This document shows, one piece after another, positions 25,257-34,797 of a DNA stretch of 64,000 nt; within the stretch, counting starts at the first letter, position 1; each line of letters begins with the position of its first letter. Origin of the DNA: Desulfovibrio subterraneus (lineage in GTDB: Bacteria; Desulfobacterota; Desulfovibrionia; Desulfovibrionales; Desulfovibrionaceae); assembly GCF_013340285.1 (NCBI RefSeq), contig NZ_BLVO01000013.1, positions 1,037,574-1,101,573 on the forward strand, in the 5' to 3' direction. The notes below the pieces were generated by a model. That model saw nothing but the letters and a program-made list of their open reading frames with translations. It made no database searches and had not been told where the DNA came from. Position numbers and translations under genes: made by a program.

Positions 25257-25979
25257 ATGACAACAATCAAATCACTATCCATAGTTGTTCCCGTATATAA
25301 CGAAGAAGACAACCTCCCTATCCTGTTCGCCGAGATCGAACGCGCCATGTCGCGCACCGACAAAGACTGGCATGTCATCTTTGTGGATGACGGCAGCAAG
25401 GACAGAAGCCTTGAGGTCATGCGCCAGCTTGCGGAAAAGCACGATACTGTCCGCTATGTGGTCTTTGCCCAGAACTGCGGACAGTCTGCCGCCTTCAAGG
25501 CTGGTTTTGATGCCGCTACGGGCGACGTTGTCGTTACCATGGACGCCGATCTTCAGAATGACCCTGCCGACATCCCTGCCATGCTTCAGGAGTACGAGCG
25601 CGGCTTTGACATGGTCATCGGCTGGCGCGCAAAGCGTCAGGACTCCATTGTGAAAAAGATCGTCTCCAAGATCGGCAACGGCATCCGCAACCGCCTGAGC
25701 AATGAAACCGTCAAGGATACCGGCTGCTCCCTCAAGGTGATGCGCACCAGCATGGCGCAGCTCCTTCCCATGTTCACGGGTATGCACCGTTTTCTGCCCA
25801 CGCTCATGAAGATGCAGGGCGCCAAGGTTGCCGAAGTTCGTGTAAATCACAGACCCAGACAGCATGGCGTATCCAAATACGGCGTGTGGGACCGCACCAA
25901 GGCCACCTTCTTCGACCTGCTGGCCATTCGCTGGATGCAGAAACGCACATTCCGCTATACGATCAGGGAACAGAAATAG
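25257..25979 (+). CDS. Family 2 glycosyltransferase (DPM1/GtrB-like)
   Basis: A 240-residue GT-A enzyme starting at ATG 25257; the upstream extension of the frame runs through the tRNA and is not coding. SIVVPVYNEEDNL, VDDGSKD and the metal-binding DADLQNDP (DxD) are clear. The C-terminal part (RPRQHGVSKYG...) matches polyprenyl-phosphate glycosyltransferases, but the two C-terminal membrane helices of GtrB/ArnC are absent. It probably makes a lipid-linked sugar for envelope glycans. It heads a three-gene rightward unit with two small membrane-protein genes. The ribosome-binding site is weak. Confidence 0.92.
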   Translation: MTTIKSLSIVVPVYNEEDNLPILFAEIERAMSRTDKDWHVIFVDDGSKDRSLEVMRQLAEKHDTVRYVVFAQNCGQSAAFKAGFDAATGDVVVTMDADLQNDPADIPAMLQEYERGFDMVIGWRAKRQDSIVKKIVSKIGNGIRNRLSNETVKDTGCSLKVMRTSMAQLLPMFTGMHRFLPTLMKMQGAKVAEVRVNHRPRQHGVSKYGVWDRTKATFFDLLAIRWMQKRTFRYTIREQK

Positions 25980-26003
25980 ACGGACGGCAAAGCAGGATAC
26001 CGG

Positions 26004-26324
26004 ATGGAATTCTGGCTGCACTGGACATGTACATTTATCGGGGCGGCCCTGCAGGCCGCCTCTGTCGTTCATCTGGCCTTCCGCCGGACCGGACAACAGA
26101 AGCGGAATGCCCTTTCCGCTCCCCCCCCTTTCGGAAACGAAAAGGGTAATACAGCCGAAACAACTTCGGCGTATGATCGCCTCCGGCTGGCTGCGGGTCT
26201 CGGCTCCTGCCTGCTCCTCGCCTTACAGGCCCTGCTGGACGGCGACCACGTTATGCTGACGGGACAGATGCTTCTGGCCCTCTTTTTCCTTACAGAACAT
26301 CGGTACCGCCCTACGGTGCGATAA
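26004..26324 (+). CDS. Small membrane protein, possibly LAB_N-like
   Basis: A 106-residue protein with a hydrophobic N-terminal segment, a polar middle with a Pro-rich stretch, and one or two C-terminal helices (LGSCLLLALQALL, MLLALFFL) around DGDHVMLTGQ. That DxxxxxGQ pattern and the position behind a DPM1-like glycosyltransferase recall the lipid-A-disaccharide-synthase N-terminal (LAB_N) domain, but the match is loose. An AGGA lies 11 bases upstream of the ATG. The reading frame is open with normal codon use, and the gene fits between its neighbours. Confidence 0.55.
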   Translation: MEFWLHWTCTFIGAALQAASVVHLAFRRTGQQKRNALSAPPPFGNEKGNTAETTSAYDRLRLAAGLGSCLLLALQALLDGDHVMLTGQMLLALFFLTEHRYRPTVR

Positions 26325-26381
26325 CAGTCGCCTTGCTCCGCGACCTGCAAAGCGGAACATGACAGACGAGGACAGCACAGA

Positions 26382-27053
26382 TTGATCAATGCAAAAACCA
26401 GAAAGGCCATCCTCAAGGCCTTTTTCATATTCGCTCTGCTGGCGGCAGCCATCTATCTTTTCAGAGTTTCCGGCCTCAATGAAGTGCTGGACAAGCATTG
26501 GATGGACGTGCACATCCGCGATCAGGGTATTTCCGGCGACCTGCTGTTTCTGGCTATTGCCGCAGGATTCACTGCGGTGGGCCTGCCCCGCCAGATAATC
26601 GGTTTTTTTGCGGGCTATGTTTTCGGGGCAACTATGGGCACCGTCATGGGAACCGTGGGAACCGCACTTGGCTGCGCCCTGTCCTTCTACTACGCCCGTT
26701 TTGCCGGACGCGAGGCCATTGAGCGCAGACTGGGCAAGAAGACGGCAAAGCTCAACGCCTTTCTGCAGCGCGACCCCTTCCAGATGACTGTGGTCATCCG
26801 CCTGCTGCCCGTGGGAAGCAATATCCTGACCAATCTTCTGGCGGGTATCACGTCCATATCCTCCCTCTCATTTCTCGGAGGCTCCGCGCTCGGCTACATC
26901 CCCCAGACCTTCATTTTCGCCCTGCTCGGCAGCGGAGTGAATGTTGATCCTGTCTGGCGCACCACTATCAGCGCCGTGCTCATGGTTGTTTCAAGCCTGC
27001 TCGGCTACCGACTCTACCGGAAATACCGGGTAGAATCCGAACTGGATGCATAA
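26382..27053 (+). CDS. TVP38/TMEM64-family (VTT/DedA-like) membrane protein
   Basis: A 223-residue protein with about five membrane segments and the VTT-domain signature: GLPRQIIGFFAGYVFG, then FxxMTVVIRLLPVGSNILTNLLAG, then ALGYIPQTFIFALLGSG. VTT proteins are thought to act as lipid scramblases or flippases, including for undecaprenyl or phosphatidylethanolamine carriers. The start appears to be TTG at 26382, with GAGGA nine bases before it; no in-frame ATG or GTG gives a better start. It closes the rightward unit and is followed by a strong terminator. Confidence 0.9.
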   Translation: MINAKTRKAILKAFFIFALLAAAIYLFRVSGLNEVLDKHWMDVHIRDQGISGDLLFLAIAAGFTAVGLPRQIIGFFAGYVFGATMGTVMGTVGTALGCALSFYYARFAGREAIERRLGKKTAKLNAFLQRDPFQMTVVIRLLPVGSNILTNLLAGITSISSLSFLGGSALGYIPQTFIFALLGSGVNVDPVWRTTISAVLMVVSSLLGYRLYRKYRVESELDA

Positions 27054-27054
27054 G

Positions 27055-27087
27055 AAAACGCCCCGCCGCACTCCGGCGGGGCGTTTT
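27055..27087. terminator. Bidirectional rho-independent terminator
   Basis: 14-bp stem including AAAA/TTTT ends (27055-27068 with 27074-27087). It serves the rightward VTT gene and could work in both directions. Confidence 0.85.
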
Positions 27088-27353
27088 CATTTCGCATATC
27101 CCCTTTCGCAGTAGATAGAGATTCAGGGCTTCACCCGTCGTGCATTCATTCAGGAACACACCAAGCTGATAGCCCGTTATCTGACCTACCTTCTTTCTCC
27201 CGGCCCTGCCGCGCCTGACATCCTGCATCAGATCAATCACCATGAGCCCTATGCCGCTCCAGTTGCTCATGGTCAATTCAAGCCTCATCACGTCCGGACC
27301 GAATCCTCCACGCCTGCCGGCTTGATGCAGTGTCAAGCATAGCTCCCCGTCAC
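27088..27353. other. Gene-free interval between convergent units
   Basis: This is the middle of a 361-bp interval between the VTT gene and trkH. The one sizeable frame (minus strand, 26980-27336) runs through the terminator at 27055-27087 and into the VTT gene, has no convincing ribosome-binding site and resembles no family I know. I see nothing else in it. Confidence 0.5.
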
Positions 27354-27387
27354 AAAAAAGCGCTCTGCCGAATTACGACAGAGCGCT
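27354..27387 (-). terminator. Rho-independent terminator of trkA-trkH
   Basis: Leftward: 12-bp stem with one wobble pair (27376-27387 with 27359-27370), AATTA-type loop, six T. Confidence 0.9.
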
Positions 27388-27414
27388 AAATGCGTCACTT
27401 CGAAGAAGTACAGT

Positions 27415-28863
27415 CTACTTGCGCCAGAACTCCGGCACAAAAAGGATGAACACAGTATAGATTTCAAGACGCCCGAGCAGCATGCACCATGTGAGCACCC
27501 ACTTGGCGGCCAGCGGCAGATGTGCAAAGTTCTCTGCAGGGCCCACAGTACCAAGACCCGGCCCAATGTTGCCTATGCAGGCGGCAACAGCCGCAAAAGC
27601 CGTGAGCACGTCTATGCCCAGTGCAGTGAGCAGGAAGCTGGAAATGACAAACAGTCCCACATACAGAATGAAGAAGCCCCATATGCCGGACATGACCTCG
27701 GCAGGCACAATACGCCCCCCGAGCTTGATATGCTTCACCGCTCTCGGATGCACCAACCGGAACAATTCATGGTAGGCCTGTTTGAGCAACAGCAGCACAC
27801 GCATGCACTTTATGCCGCCACCCGTTGAACCGGCGCACCCCCCAAGGAACATGAGGAAGAGAAGTAAGGCCTGCGGGAACGGCAGCCACAGCTCGTAATC
27901 CGCCGTGGCAAAACCGGTGGTTGTGCATATGGAAACCACCTGAAACGCCGCATGGCGGAACGATTCTGTCCAGGTATCGTAATTGCGGCCGTAGATAAAC
28001 AAGGCAATCAGCACCGTGAAAATCACAGTTGCAACCGCATAGAACTTGAATTCGGAATCCTTCCAGAAACACTTCACGTCGCCGATCAACGCCCTGTAAT
28101 GCAGGGAAAAGTTGGCACCGGCAATGAACATGAAGATGGTGATGACCCACTGGATATAGGCGCTGTCATAATGGCCGACGGACAGGTTCTTGGTGGAGAA
28201 GCCCCCCGTCGCCATGGTGCCGAAGGTATGGCAGATGGCGTCAAAGAGTGTCATGCCGCCGAACATGAGGAGTATGCACTGGACAACGGAGATGGCCACA
28301 TACACCTTCCAGAGAACCGTGGCCGTATCCTTGATGCGGGGTTTGAGCTTGTCCGGCACGGGACCGGGAACTTCCGCCTTGTAAAGCTGCATGCCGCCCA
28401 CCCCGAGGAAGGGCAGAATGGCCAGAGACATGACGATGATCCCCATACCGCCAAGCCAGTGTGTCAGGCTGCGCCACATGAGAATGCTGCGGGGCGTTGA
28501 CTCAATGTCCGTCATGACGCTTGAGCCCGTGGTGGTGAACCCCGATATGGACTCGAACACGCAGTCCGTCCACGTGGGGAACACATCTGCCAGCAAGAAG
28601 GGCAACGCGCCTGCAAGTCCGGCACCGAGCCAGCCCAGGGCCACAATGGCCATGCCTTCACGGTGGTTCATGATCTGCTTGTCCTTGCGCCGGAACGCAA
28701 GAATGAGCAGCAGCCCCACACAGACGGAAATGAGCATGGAATGCACAAGGGGCCACAAACCGGAATCGCGATAATAGAGAGCCCAGCCGATGGGGAACAA
28801 CATGGTCAACCCCACGGAAACAACCAGCGCCCCTATGACGTACAGACAATACGCAAATCGCAT
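27415..28863 (-). CDS. trkH: Potassium uptake transporter, TrkH subunit
   Basis: A 482-residue membrane protein of the Trk/Ktr/HKT superfamily with four repeated M1-P-M2 units. The P-loop glycines of the selectivity filter are visible as SGFTTTGSS, TGGFSTKN, CTTTGFAT and CIGNIGPG. It forms the K+ channel-like pore gated by TrkA, whose gene lies immediately upstream (six bases between stop and start). The C-terminus FILFVPEFWRK is typical of the family. Confidence 0.97.
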   Translation of the reverse strand: MRFAYCLYVIGALVVSVGLTMLFPIGWALYYRDSGLWPLVHSMLISVCVGLLLILAFRRKDKQIMNHREGMAIVALGWLGAGLAGALPFLLADVFPTWTDCVFESISGFTTTGSSVMTDIESTPRSILMWRSLTHWLGGMGIIVMSLAILPFLGVGGMQLYKAEVPGPVPDKLKPRIKDTATVLWKVYVAISVVQCILLMFGGMTLFDAICHTFGTMATGGFSTKNLSVGHYDSAYIQWVITIFMFIAGANFSLHYRALIGDVKCFWKDSEFKFYAVATVIFTVLIALFIYGRNYDTWTESFRHAAFQVVSICTTTGFATADYELWLPFPQALLLFLMFLGGCAGSTGGGIKCMRVLLLLKQAYHELFRLVHPRAVKHIKLGGRIVPAEVMSGIWGFFILYVGLFVISSFLLTALGIDVLTAFAAVAACIGNIGPGLGTVGPAENFAHLPLAAKWVLTWCMLLGRLEIYTVFILFVPEFWRK

Positions 28864-28869
28864 GCCGGC

Positions 28870-30267
28870 CTACAATTGCTTCAGTGTTACCGTCAGCGCC
28901 TGTTCAACACGCGAGACATTCTCACGCGTAGACAGAATGATGATACGGTCATCAGGCTGTATCATGCTGTCACCACTGGGAATGACAACTTCCTTGCCTC
29001 GCACAATGGCCAGCAGCAGCGTGCCGCGCGGCATGGCAAGATCCTTTACGGGTTTGCCCACAAGTTCGGAATCAGCTTGCGCAATGGCTTCAAGCGCCTC
29101 TGCGCCCTCACCCCGGATGGACACTGACGAGAGCACCTTGCCACGGCGGATATGGTGCAGGATAGAGTTCACGGCAGAAAGACGGGGTGAAACCGAATGA
29201 TCAATGCCGATGGCACTCACCAGAGGCTGGTAGGCGACCTTGTTCACACGGGTTACCGTCTTCTTCGCGCCAAGATTCTTGGCAAGCAGTGAAGAGAGAA
29301 TATTGGTTTCTTCGTCGGAGGTCAGCGAAATAACGGCATCCATCTCTCCCACGTTTTCTTCACGCAAGAAATCCTGATCGGTTCCGTCTCCGCGAAGCAC
29401 AAGTGTGGAGTTCAGCTTTTCCGCCAGATACTGACAACGTGCTTCACTCTTGTCCACAAGCTTCACATGCAGGCCTTTGCGCTCAAACAGCACGGCCAGA
29501 CGCAGCCCTATGTTACCACCGCCGATAATGAGCACATCACGCACCGGGGCCATATCACGGCCACAGACGCTGCGGACCACATCAAGACTGGTATCCTTGC
29601 ACGCGAAATACACGATATCACCGGAAATGATTTCATCGCGTCCGCTCGGAATGATAAGGTCCTCGCCGCGGACGATTGCCGCAATGAGCACATTGGTATC
29701 CGGCACAACATCACGGAACGCCATCAGCTTCTTTCCAACCAGCGGTCCCTTTTCAACCCGAATGCCCACAAGTTTGACGCGACCTTCGGCGAACTCGCTG
29801 AAGTCTACGGCACCGGGCACGGCCAGCATGCGGTCGATGGCTTTGATGACTTCAATCTCGGGATTGATGATAGTGGAAATATTGAGCGGCTTGTTGGTGA
29901 GGGCATCCTGATAGAGGTTGTATTCCTCGTTTCGGATACGGGCGATCTTGATGGAATCCGGAGAAATGGCGTTGGCAAACAGGCAGGCGATGATGTTTAT
30001 CTCGTCACTGTCCGTCACAGCCAGAAAAATATCAGCGTCCATCACTCCGGCATCGGAGAGAACGACAGGGCTGCAACCGGACCCTTGAAAAGTCTGCACG
30101 TCCAACACTTCGGAAACACGGCGTAGCGCTTCGGAACTCTGGTCAATGATGACCACTTCCTTGCTTTCCTGAGCCAGACGGTGGGCAATGTGGTATCCCA
30201 CTTCGCCCGCCCCGACGATGACCACCTTGAGTTGTTCGACCCGCGGTGCACGACTGAAAAAACCCAT
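28870..30267 (-). CDS. trkA: Trk potassium system NAD-binding regulatory subunit TrkA
   Basis: A 465-residue protein starting at ATG 30267; the open frame upstream is untypical of TrkA. Two RCK-N/RCK-C units are arranged in tandem. The first Rossmann motif is VVIVGAGEVGYHIA near residue 16 and the second VLIIGGGNIGLRLA near residue 240. TrkA forms a cytoplasmic gating ring on TrkH and responds to NADH/ATP or related ligands. The 217-bp stretch upstream (30268-30484) holds no gene I recognise, only presumably the trkA promoter. Confidence 0.96.
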   Translation of the reverse strand: MGFFSRAPRVEQLKVVIVGAGEVGYHIAHRLAQESKEVVIIDQSSEALRRVSEVLDVQTFQGSGCSPVVLSDAGVMDADIFLAVTDSDEINIIACLFANAISPDSIKIARIRNEEYNLYQDALTNKPLNISTIINPEIEVIKAIDRMLAVPGAVDFSEFAEGRVKLVGIRVEKGPLVGKKLMAFRDVVPDTNVLIAAIVRGEDLIIPSGRDEIISGDIVYFACKDTSLDVVRSVCGRDMAPVRDVLIIGGGNIGLRLAVLFERKGLHVKLVDKSEARCQYLAEKLNSTLVLRGDGTDQDFLREENVGEMDAVISLTSDEETNILSSLLAKNLGAKKTVTRVNKVAYQPLVSAIGIDHSVSPRLSAVNSILHHIRRGKVLSSVSIRGEGAEALEAIAQADSELVGKPVKDLAMPRGTLLLAIVRGKEVVIPSGDSMIQPDDRIIILSTRENVSRVEQALTVTLKQL

Positions 30268-30484
30268 GTTAGGTGTTTCTCCCTGATATGCCAAAGCCGG
30301 AACGCAAAAACAATTCACGAGTGGAACCAGCCTTTCACGCCGCTCAGGTCCGGCACGACTCAGCCGGAACCTTGAACTATAGGACTTTGGCGGATTGAGC
30401 GTCTCGCAATTATTACCAAATTGCATGTGCCTCTGCAAGGTTGGGGCAAAATGCTCCTCACATGGAACCTGGTACGCAGACAAC

Positions 30485-30509
30485 AAAAAAGCCCGCACAA
30501 AAGGCGGGC
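30485..30509 (-). terminator. Rho-independent terminator of rpsT
   Basis: Leftward: 6-bp stem GCCCGC/GCGGGC (30504-30509 with 30491-30496), six T. Confidence 0.85.
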
Positions 30510-30539
30510 CTCTTTGCAAACGTAATCTTGCAAGGCGAA

Positions 30540-30800
30540 CTAGATCTGGGAGATAGCCTTGCTCAGACGAGAAATGTTACGAGAAGCGTTTTTCCAATGG
30601 ATAACGCCCTTGGTGGCAGCCTTGTCCAAAATGGACGAAGCGGTGCCGAGCAGAGCCATAGCCTGGTCCTTGTCCTTGAGCTGAACAGCTGCGCGAACAG
30701 CCTTCACAGTGTTACGGACACGGGTCTTCATAGCGCGGTTACGAGCAGCGCGCTTCAGGCTCTGGCGATGCCGCTTGATGGCAGACTTGTGGTTAGCCAC
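30540..30800 (-). CDS. rpsT: 30S ribosomal protein S20
   Basis: An 86-residue, strongly basic protein with the S20 start [16 protein letters not shown] and the three-helix pattern of the family. It binds 16S rRNA early in 30S assembly. The start codon is GTG at 30800, with GGAGG seven bases before it; a non-ATG start is also used by E. coli rpsT, where it limits expression. It is a single-gene unit with a good promoter and terminator. Confidence 0.98.
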   Translation of the reverse strand: MANHKSAIKRHRQSLKRAARNRAMKTRVRNTVKAVRAAVQLKDKDQAMALLGTASSILDKAATKGVIHWKNASRNISRLSKAISQI

Positions 30801-30866
30801 GATTAATCCTCCGAAAGACTTGTATGTAAGAATCTTAATGACAATTACTGGAACACGGGAAGCAAG

Positions 30867-30895
30867 TCATTACGCTGCCACCCCCAGCATGTCAA
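30867..30895 (-). promoter_or_regulatory. rpsT promoter
   Basis: On the minus strand TTGACA (30890-30895), 17-bp spacer, TAATGA (30867-30872), giving an untranslated leader of about 60 bases. Confidence 0.6.
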
Positions 30896-30966
30896 GCATT
30901 ATCCGACTTTTCTTCACCTCTCAGGACAGTTACCAGAACCATTCCGAGTGGCGAAAGTATTTTCTG

Positions 30967-33060
30967 CTACATCTGCAGTGCTGCAAAGTCGGCAAGTCTG
31001 CCAAGCTTCTGCACCAGAGAGGTCAGCAGGTTCAGACGATTGACGCGCACGGCGGCATCGTCGCACATGACCATGACATTATCGAAGAAGGCATCCACGG
31101 TAGGACGCAGTTCGCCGAGCAGACCGAACAGGGCATCAAAATCCCCTGCCTGCCACAGGCTTTCGAATCTGGGTTCGACAGCCCTGAGCGCTTCACCAAG
31201 AGCCTTTTCCGCTTCGTCTTCAAACAGGGCAGCATCCACAACACCGGAAAGAGCCACACCGGCCTCTTCTCCCTGCTTGCGGATGATGTTTGCCGCACGC
31301 TTGAAAGTGAGCACTGCCTGCCCGAATCCTTCGGATTTGCTGAAGGCATCAAGTGCCTTGAGACGCGCGGCGGCATCGCAGATATCCGAAGAGCCGGCAT
31401 TGAGCGCAGCTTCCACCAGCAGGGTTTCATAGCCCTGCGATACGAAGTAGTTCTTGAGACGCAGGTTGAAGAACTCAACCATCTTCTCAAGTGCTTCTTC
31501 GGGAGCCAGCTTCCACTTGATAGCATCACCATATCCGGCCTGCGCGGCGAGGAAGATGTCGCGGGCGGATACACGGATGTTCCGGTCCAGCATGATGCGG
31601 GTGATGCCGAGGCAGCAGCGGCGCAGCGCATACGGGTCGGCAGCACCGGTGGGAATCATGCCCAGGCCGAAGCAGCCGGCCATGGTATCGGCCTTGTCCG
31701 CAATGGAGAGCAGCGCACCGCAGAGGGAGGAAGGAACGGGCGTATCGGGACCTGCGGGCAGATACTGCTCCGCAATGGCCTGTGCCACCACGTCGTTTTC
31801 ACCCATCTTGCGGGCATAGATGCCACCCATAATGCCCTGCAGGCTGTCAAACTCGTACACCATTTCGGAAACGAGGTCGGCCTTGGACAGACGCCCTGCC
31901 CTTTCGGCATCAGCCTTCAGGCCTGCATCCACAGACGCGGCCAGCGAACCGCACAGAGTGGAAAGCCGACGGGTCTTGTTGCCCATGGAGCCCAGAGGAG
32001 CAAGGAAGATAACCGAGTCGAGCTTGCCGAGCCATGCATCAAAGCTGTTCTTCAGGTCGTTGCGCCAGAAGAAGCGGCCGTCTTCAAGACGGGCACGCAG
32101 CACGCGTTCCCAGCCCTTGCGCACCACATCCATATCCTTGGGAGTGATGTTCAGCACGGTCAGGAAGTACGGAAGCAGGTTGCCGTCCTTGTCTTCAAGG
32201 CCGAAGCTCTTCTGGTGGCTCTGCATGCTGGTCAGCAGAGCTTCGCGGGGCAGTTCGAGGAAGGAAGGATCAAATCCTCCCAGACAGGGCACCGGATGTT
32301 CGGAAAGCCCCTGCACTTCGTCGAGCAGGCTGTCTTTCCAGAGCACGGTGCCACCCATGGCTGCGGCAAGGGCATTACCTTCCGCAATGGTGTGAGCGCG
32401 ACGTTCGGCACCGGAGAGGGTGACGGCACACTGTTCGCGCACGACATCGGCAAATTTATCAGCATGAGAAACGGTGAAGGGACCGGGGCCGTGCACACGA
32501 TGCCCGCGGGTGGTGTTGCCTGAGGCGAGGTCTGCCACGCCAAAGGGAACCACCTGATCATCGAACATGGCAAGAACCCAGCGCAGCGGACGCGCATAGG
32601 TGTATTCAAGGCTGCCCCACTTCATCTTCTTAGGGAACGGCAGTGCGCCAATGATGGCGGGACACCCTTCCGAAAGCAGATCAAGAGTGCGGGCACCGCC
32701 GATCTTCTTGCGGACAGCAAGGTACTCGCCCTTGTCGATCTTGAGGGTGAACGCATCGGCAAGGTCAACGCCCTGCGTCTTGGCGAAACCCTCGGCAGCT
32801 TTGGTGGGCTTGCCTTCGGCATCATAGGCTATTCTGACGGGCGGACCGGATACCACTTCCTCCGCTTCATTCTGAATGGCGGAAATACCCTTCACGGTAG
32901 CCGCTGCACGGCGGGGGGTGGACTGCACATCAATGGCTTCGAAATCCACGTGCGATTCCGTCAAAAAGGCCGCAAGACGGTCCTTCAATTCCTTTTCCAG
33001 CCCGGGCAGGAAGCGGGCGGGCAACTCTTCGGTGCCGATTTCCAACACAAATACGGACAT
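30967..33060 (-). CDS. glyS: Glycyl-tRNA synthetase beta subunit
   Basis: A 697-residue beta chain of the heterotetrameric bacterial GlyRS. It starts FVLEIGTEELPARFLPG and contains TRGHRVHGPGPFTVSHA and the HD-like middle region, ending in the anticodon-binding domain. It works with GlyQ, encoded 20 bp upstream. This is the last gene of the long leftward cluster that starts at mfd. Confidence 0.98.
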   Translation of the reverse strand: MSVFVLEIGTEELPARFLPGLEKELKDRLAAFLTESHVDFEAIDVQSTPRRAAATVKGISAIQNEAEEVVSGPPVRIAYDAEGKPTKAAEGFAKTQGVDLADAFTLKIDKGEYLAVRKKIGGARTLDLLSEGCPAIIGALPFPKKMKWGSLEYTYARPLRWVLAMFDDQVVPFGVADLASGNTTRGHRVHGPGPFTVSHADKFADVVREQCAVTLSGAERRAHTIAEGNALAAAMGGTVLWKDSLLDEVQGLSEHPVPCLGGFDPSFLELPREALLTSMQSHQKSFGLEDKDGNLLPYFLTVLNITPKDMDVVRKGWERVLRARLEDGRFFWRNDLKNSFDAWLGKLDSVIFLAPLGSMGNKTRRLSTLCGSLAASVDAGLKADAERAGRLSKADLVSEMVYEFDSLQGIMGGIYARKMGENDVVAQAIAEQYLPAGPDTPVPSSLCGALLSIADKADTMAGCFGLGMIPTGAADPYALRRCCLGITRIMLDRNIRVSARDIFLAAQAGYGDAIKWKLAPEEALEKMVEFFNLRLKNYFVSQGYETLLVEAALNAGSSDICDAAARLKALDAFSKSEGFGQAVLTFKRAANIIRKQGEEAGVALSGVVDAALFEDEAEKALGEALRAVEPRFESLWQAGDFDALFGLLGELRPTVDAFFDNVMVMCDDAAVRVNRLNLLTSLVQKLGRLADFAALQM

Positions 33061-33080
33061 GGTATGCTCTTCCTGTGGGC

Positions 33081-33962
33081 TTACTTGGTTTCGGTCTTGG
33101 GCAACATGGGATACCCGAGGTCTTCACGCTGCTTCGCGTAAAGACGAGCCACTGCGGATGCCAGAGCACGTACGCGACCTATATAACCGGTGCGCTCGGT
33201 AATGGAGATGGCTCCGCGTGCATCAAGCAGGTTGAATGTGTGCGAACACTTCAGGCAGTAGTCATAGGCCGGCCATGCCACACCCTCTTCGCACAGGCGT
33301 TTGCATTCACCTTCATACATGTTGAACAGGTTCAGCAGCATACCGGCATCGCTCAGTTCGAAGTTGTACTTGGACATTTCCACTTCGTTCTGATGATAGA
33401 CATTCCCGTAGGTGACCTTGTCGTTGTACATGAGATCGTACACCGACTCCTTGCCCTGCAGATACATGCACAGGCGCTCAAGACCGTAGGTAATTTCCAC
33501 GCTGGTGGGGAACAGGTCTATACCGCCCACCTGCTGGAAGTAGGTGAACTGCGTCACTTCCATGCCGTTCAGCCAGATTTCCCAGCCCAGCCCCCATGCG
33601 CCGAGGGTGGGAGATTCCCAGTCATCTTCGACGAAACGGATGTCGTGAACGGCAGGATCGATACCCAGAGCCTTCAGGCTTGCAAGGTACAACTCCTGAA
33701 TGTTGTCGGGAGAAGGCTTCAGAATGACCTGAAACTGGAAATAATGCTGCAGGCGGTTGGGATTTTCACCATACCGTCCGTCAGTGGGACGGCGTGAAGG
33801 CTCCACATACGCGACATTCCACGGCTCGGGACCGATAACGCGCAGGAACGTCGCGGGGTTGAAGGTACCCGCACCGCATTCGATATCAAACGGCTGTGCA
33901 AGCACGCAGCCCTGCTCGGACCAGAAGTTCTGCAGGGTGAGAATAACGTTTTGGAAGTGCAT
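33081..33962 (-). CDS. glyQ: Glycyl-tRNA synthetase alpha subunit
   Basis: A 293-residue class II catalytic subunit. It starts [17 protein letters not shown] and contains the [11 protein letters not shown] motif, [19 protein letters not shown] (motif 2 region) and the class-II FELSDAG...FNMYEGE segment. It activates glycine and charges tRNA(Gly) together with GlyS. GGGGA lies six bases before the ATG. Confidence 0.98.
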   Translation of the reverse strand: MHFQNVILTLQNFWSEQGCVLAQPFDIECGAGTFNPATFLRVIGPEPWNVAYVEPSRRPTDGRYGENPNRLQHYFQFQVILKPSPDNIQELYLASLKALGIDPAVHDIRFVEDDWESPTLGAWGLGWEIWLNGMEVTQFTYFQQVGGIDLFPTSVEITYGLERLCMYLQGKESVYDLMYNDKVTYGNVYHQNEVEMSKYNFELSDAGMLLNLFNMYEGECKRLCEEGVAWPAYDYCLKCSHTFNLLDARGAISITERTGYIGRVRALASAVARLYAKQREDLGYPMLPKTETK

Positions 33963-34049
33963 GATGATCCCCTGAAGTCAATATTCTGTACACGATGTAA
34001 CCGTGTTGTTGTGGTCGAATGCATTGGCGGACAAAGCCACCATTTCGCG

Positions 34050-34793
34050 CTAAACGCGCCTGAACATGCCCTTCTCCCATGCCAGACCGACATGGAACTG
34101 AATAAAGCCGTCCACGGCACGGGTAATCTCCTTGCGGGCACGCGGCGAAAGGTCCAGTGCTGTCCAGCAAAGCGGTGGATTGTCCTGCACAAATCGCAAA
34201 GCGTCAAGAGATTCGTTACCCATTCTGAAGCGCGGACCGGATGGCGCAGTGCAATTTCCGCAAAACAAAACACCTTCCTGCACGTGAAACACGCCTCCCC
34301 CCTGCCCTATGAGCGTTCCGCACTGCATGCAATGTCCGGTCTCGGGCCGATACCCCTGCTCAAAGGCAAATCGTGCCCTGAACAACAGGGGAAGCAAGGG
34401 GTCAACCTTTTCCGATTCCTGCAACAATGCAAGCACCCCTTCAAACAGGGAAAAAGCGGCTCCCGCACCTTCTGCAGAAACCCCCATGGCTTCAATGAAC
34501 TTCTGACAGTTCACCGCCAGTCCCAGTCGCTGCAGATCAGTTCGCAACCTCACGGGTGAACGCAGCAGCGTTCCTTCCTCGAGGCTGTTGTAGGCGGCCA
34601 TCCGGCTGCCCTTGACCCTGAAAAGCACTTGGTTGAGGTGATCAAGGCATCCGCTGAAGCGCTGTCTGCTCCGGCAGCCGCCAAAGGCGAACGCCGTAAA
34701 AATTCCATGCTCCGGAGACAAAAAGCGGACCCACAGGTCCGCTTCCTTGAACCGCCCGATGCGGAGAATGATTCCTTTATCCGTATAATCCAT
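34050..34793 (-). CDS. recO: DNA repair protein RecO
   Basis: A 247-residue protein with an N-terminal OB fold (YTDKGIILRIGRFKEADLWVRFLSPEHG) and a helical C-terminal domain. The latter carries two Cys pairs, CMQC near residue 161 and CGNC near residue 185, that form the zinc site of many RecO proteins. RecO anneals single strands and loads RecA on SSB-coated gaps with RecR. It starts four bases after the RodZ-like gene ends. Confidence 0.95.
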   Translation of the reverse strand: MDYTDKGIILRIGRFKEADLWVRFLSPEHGIFTAFAFGGCRSRQRFSGCLDHLNQVLFRVKGSRMAAYNSLEEGTLLRSPVRLRTDLQRLGLAVNCQKFIEAMGVSAEGAGAAFSLFEGVLALLQESEKVDPLLPLLFRARFAFEQGYRPETGHCMQCGTLIGQGGGVFHVQEGVLFCGNCTAPSGPRFRMGNESLDALRFVQDNPPLCWTALDLSPRARKEITRAVDGFIQFHVGLAWEKGMFRRV

Positions 34794-34797
34794 CAGA

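Noticed and set aside
26980-27336. 118-codon minus-strand ORF between the VTT gene and trkH
   Set aside because: Runs through a strong terminator hairpin and into the VTT gene, has no good ribosome-binding site, and matches nothing I know. A short real gene in part of it cannot be fully excluded.
30709-32523. 604-codon plus-strand ORF
   Set aside because: It is antisense to rpsT and glyS, which are certain. Its protein is rich in His and Gln with no family resemblance, a usual by-product of biased third positions.
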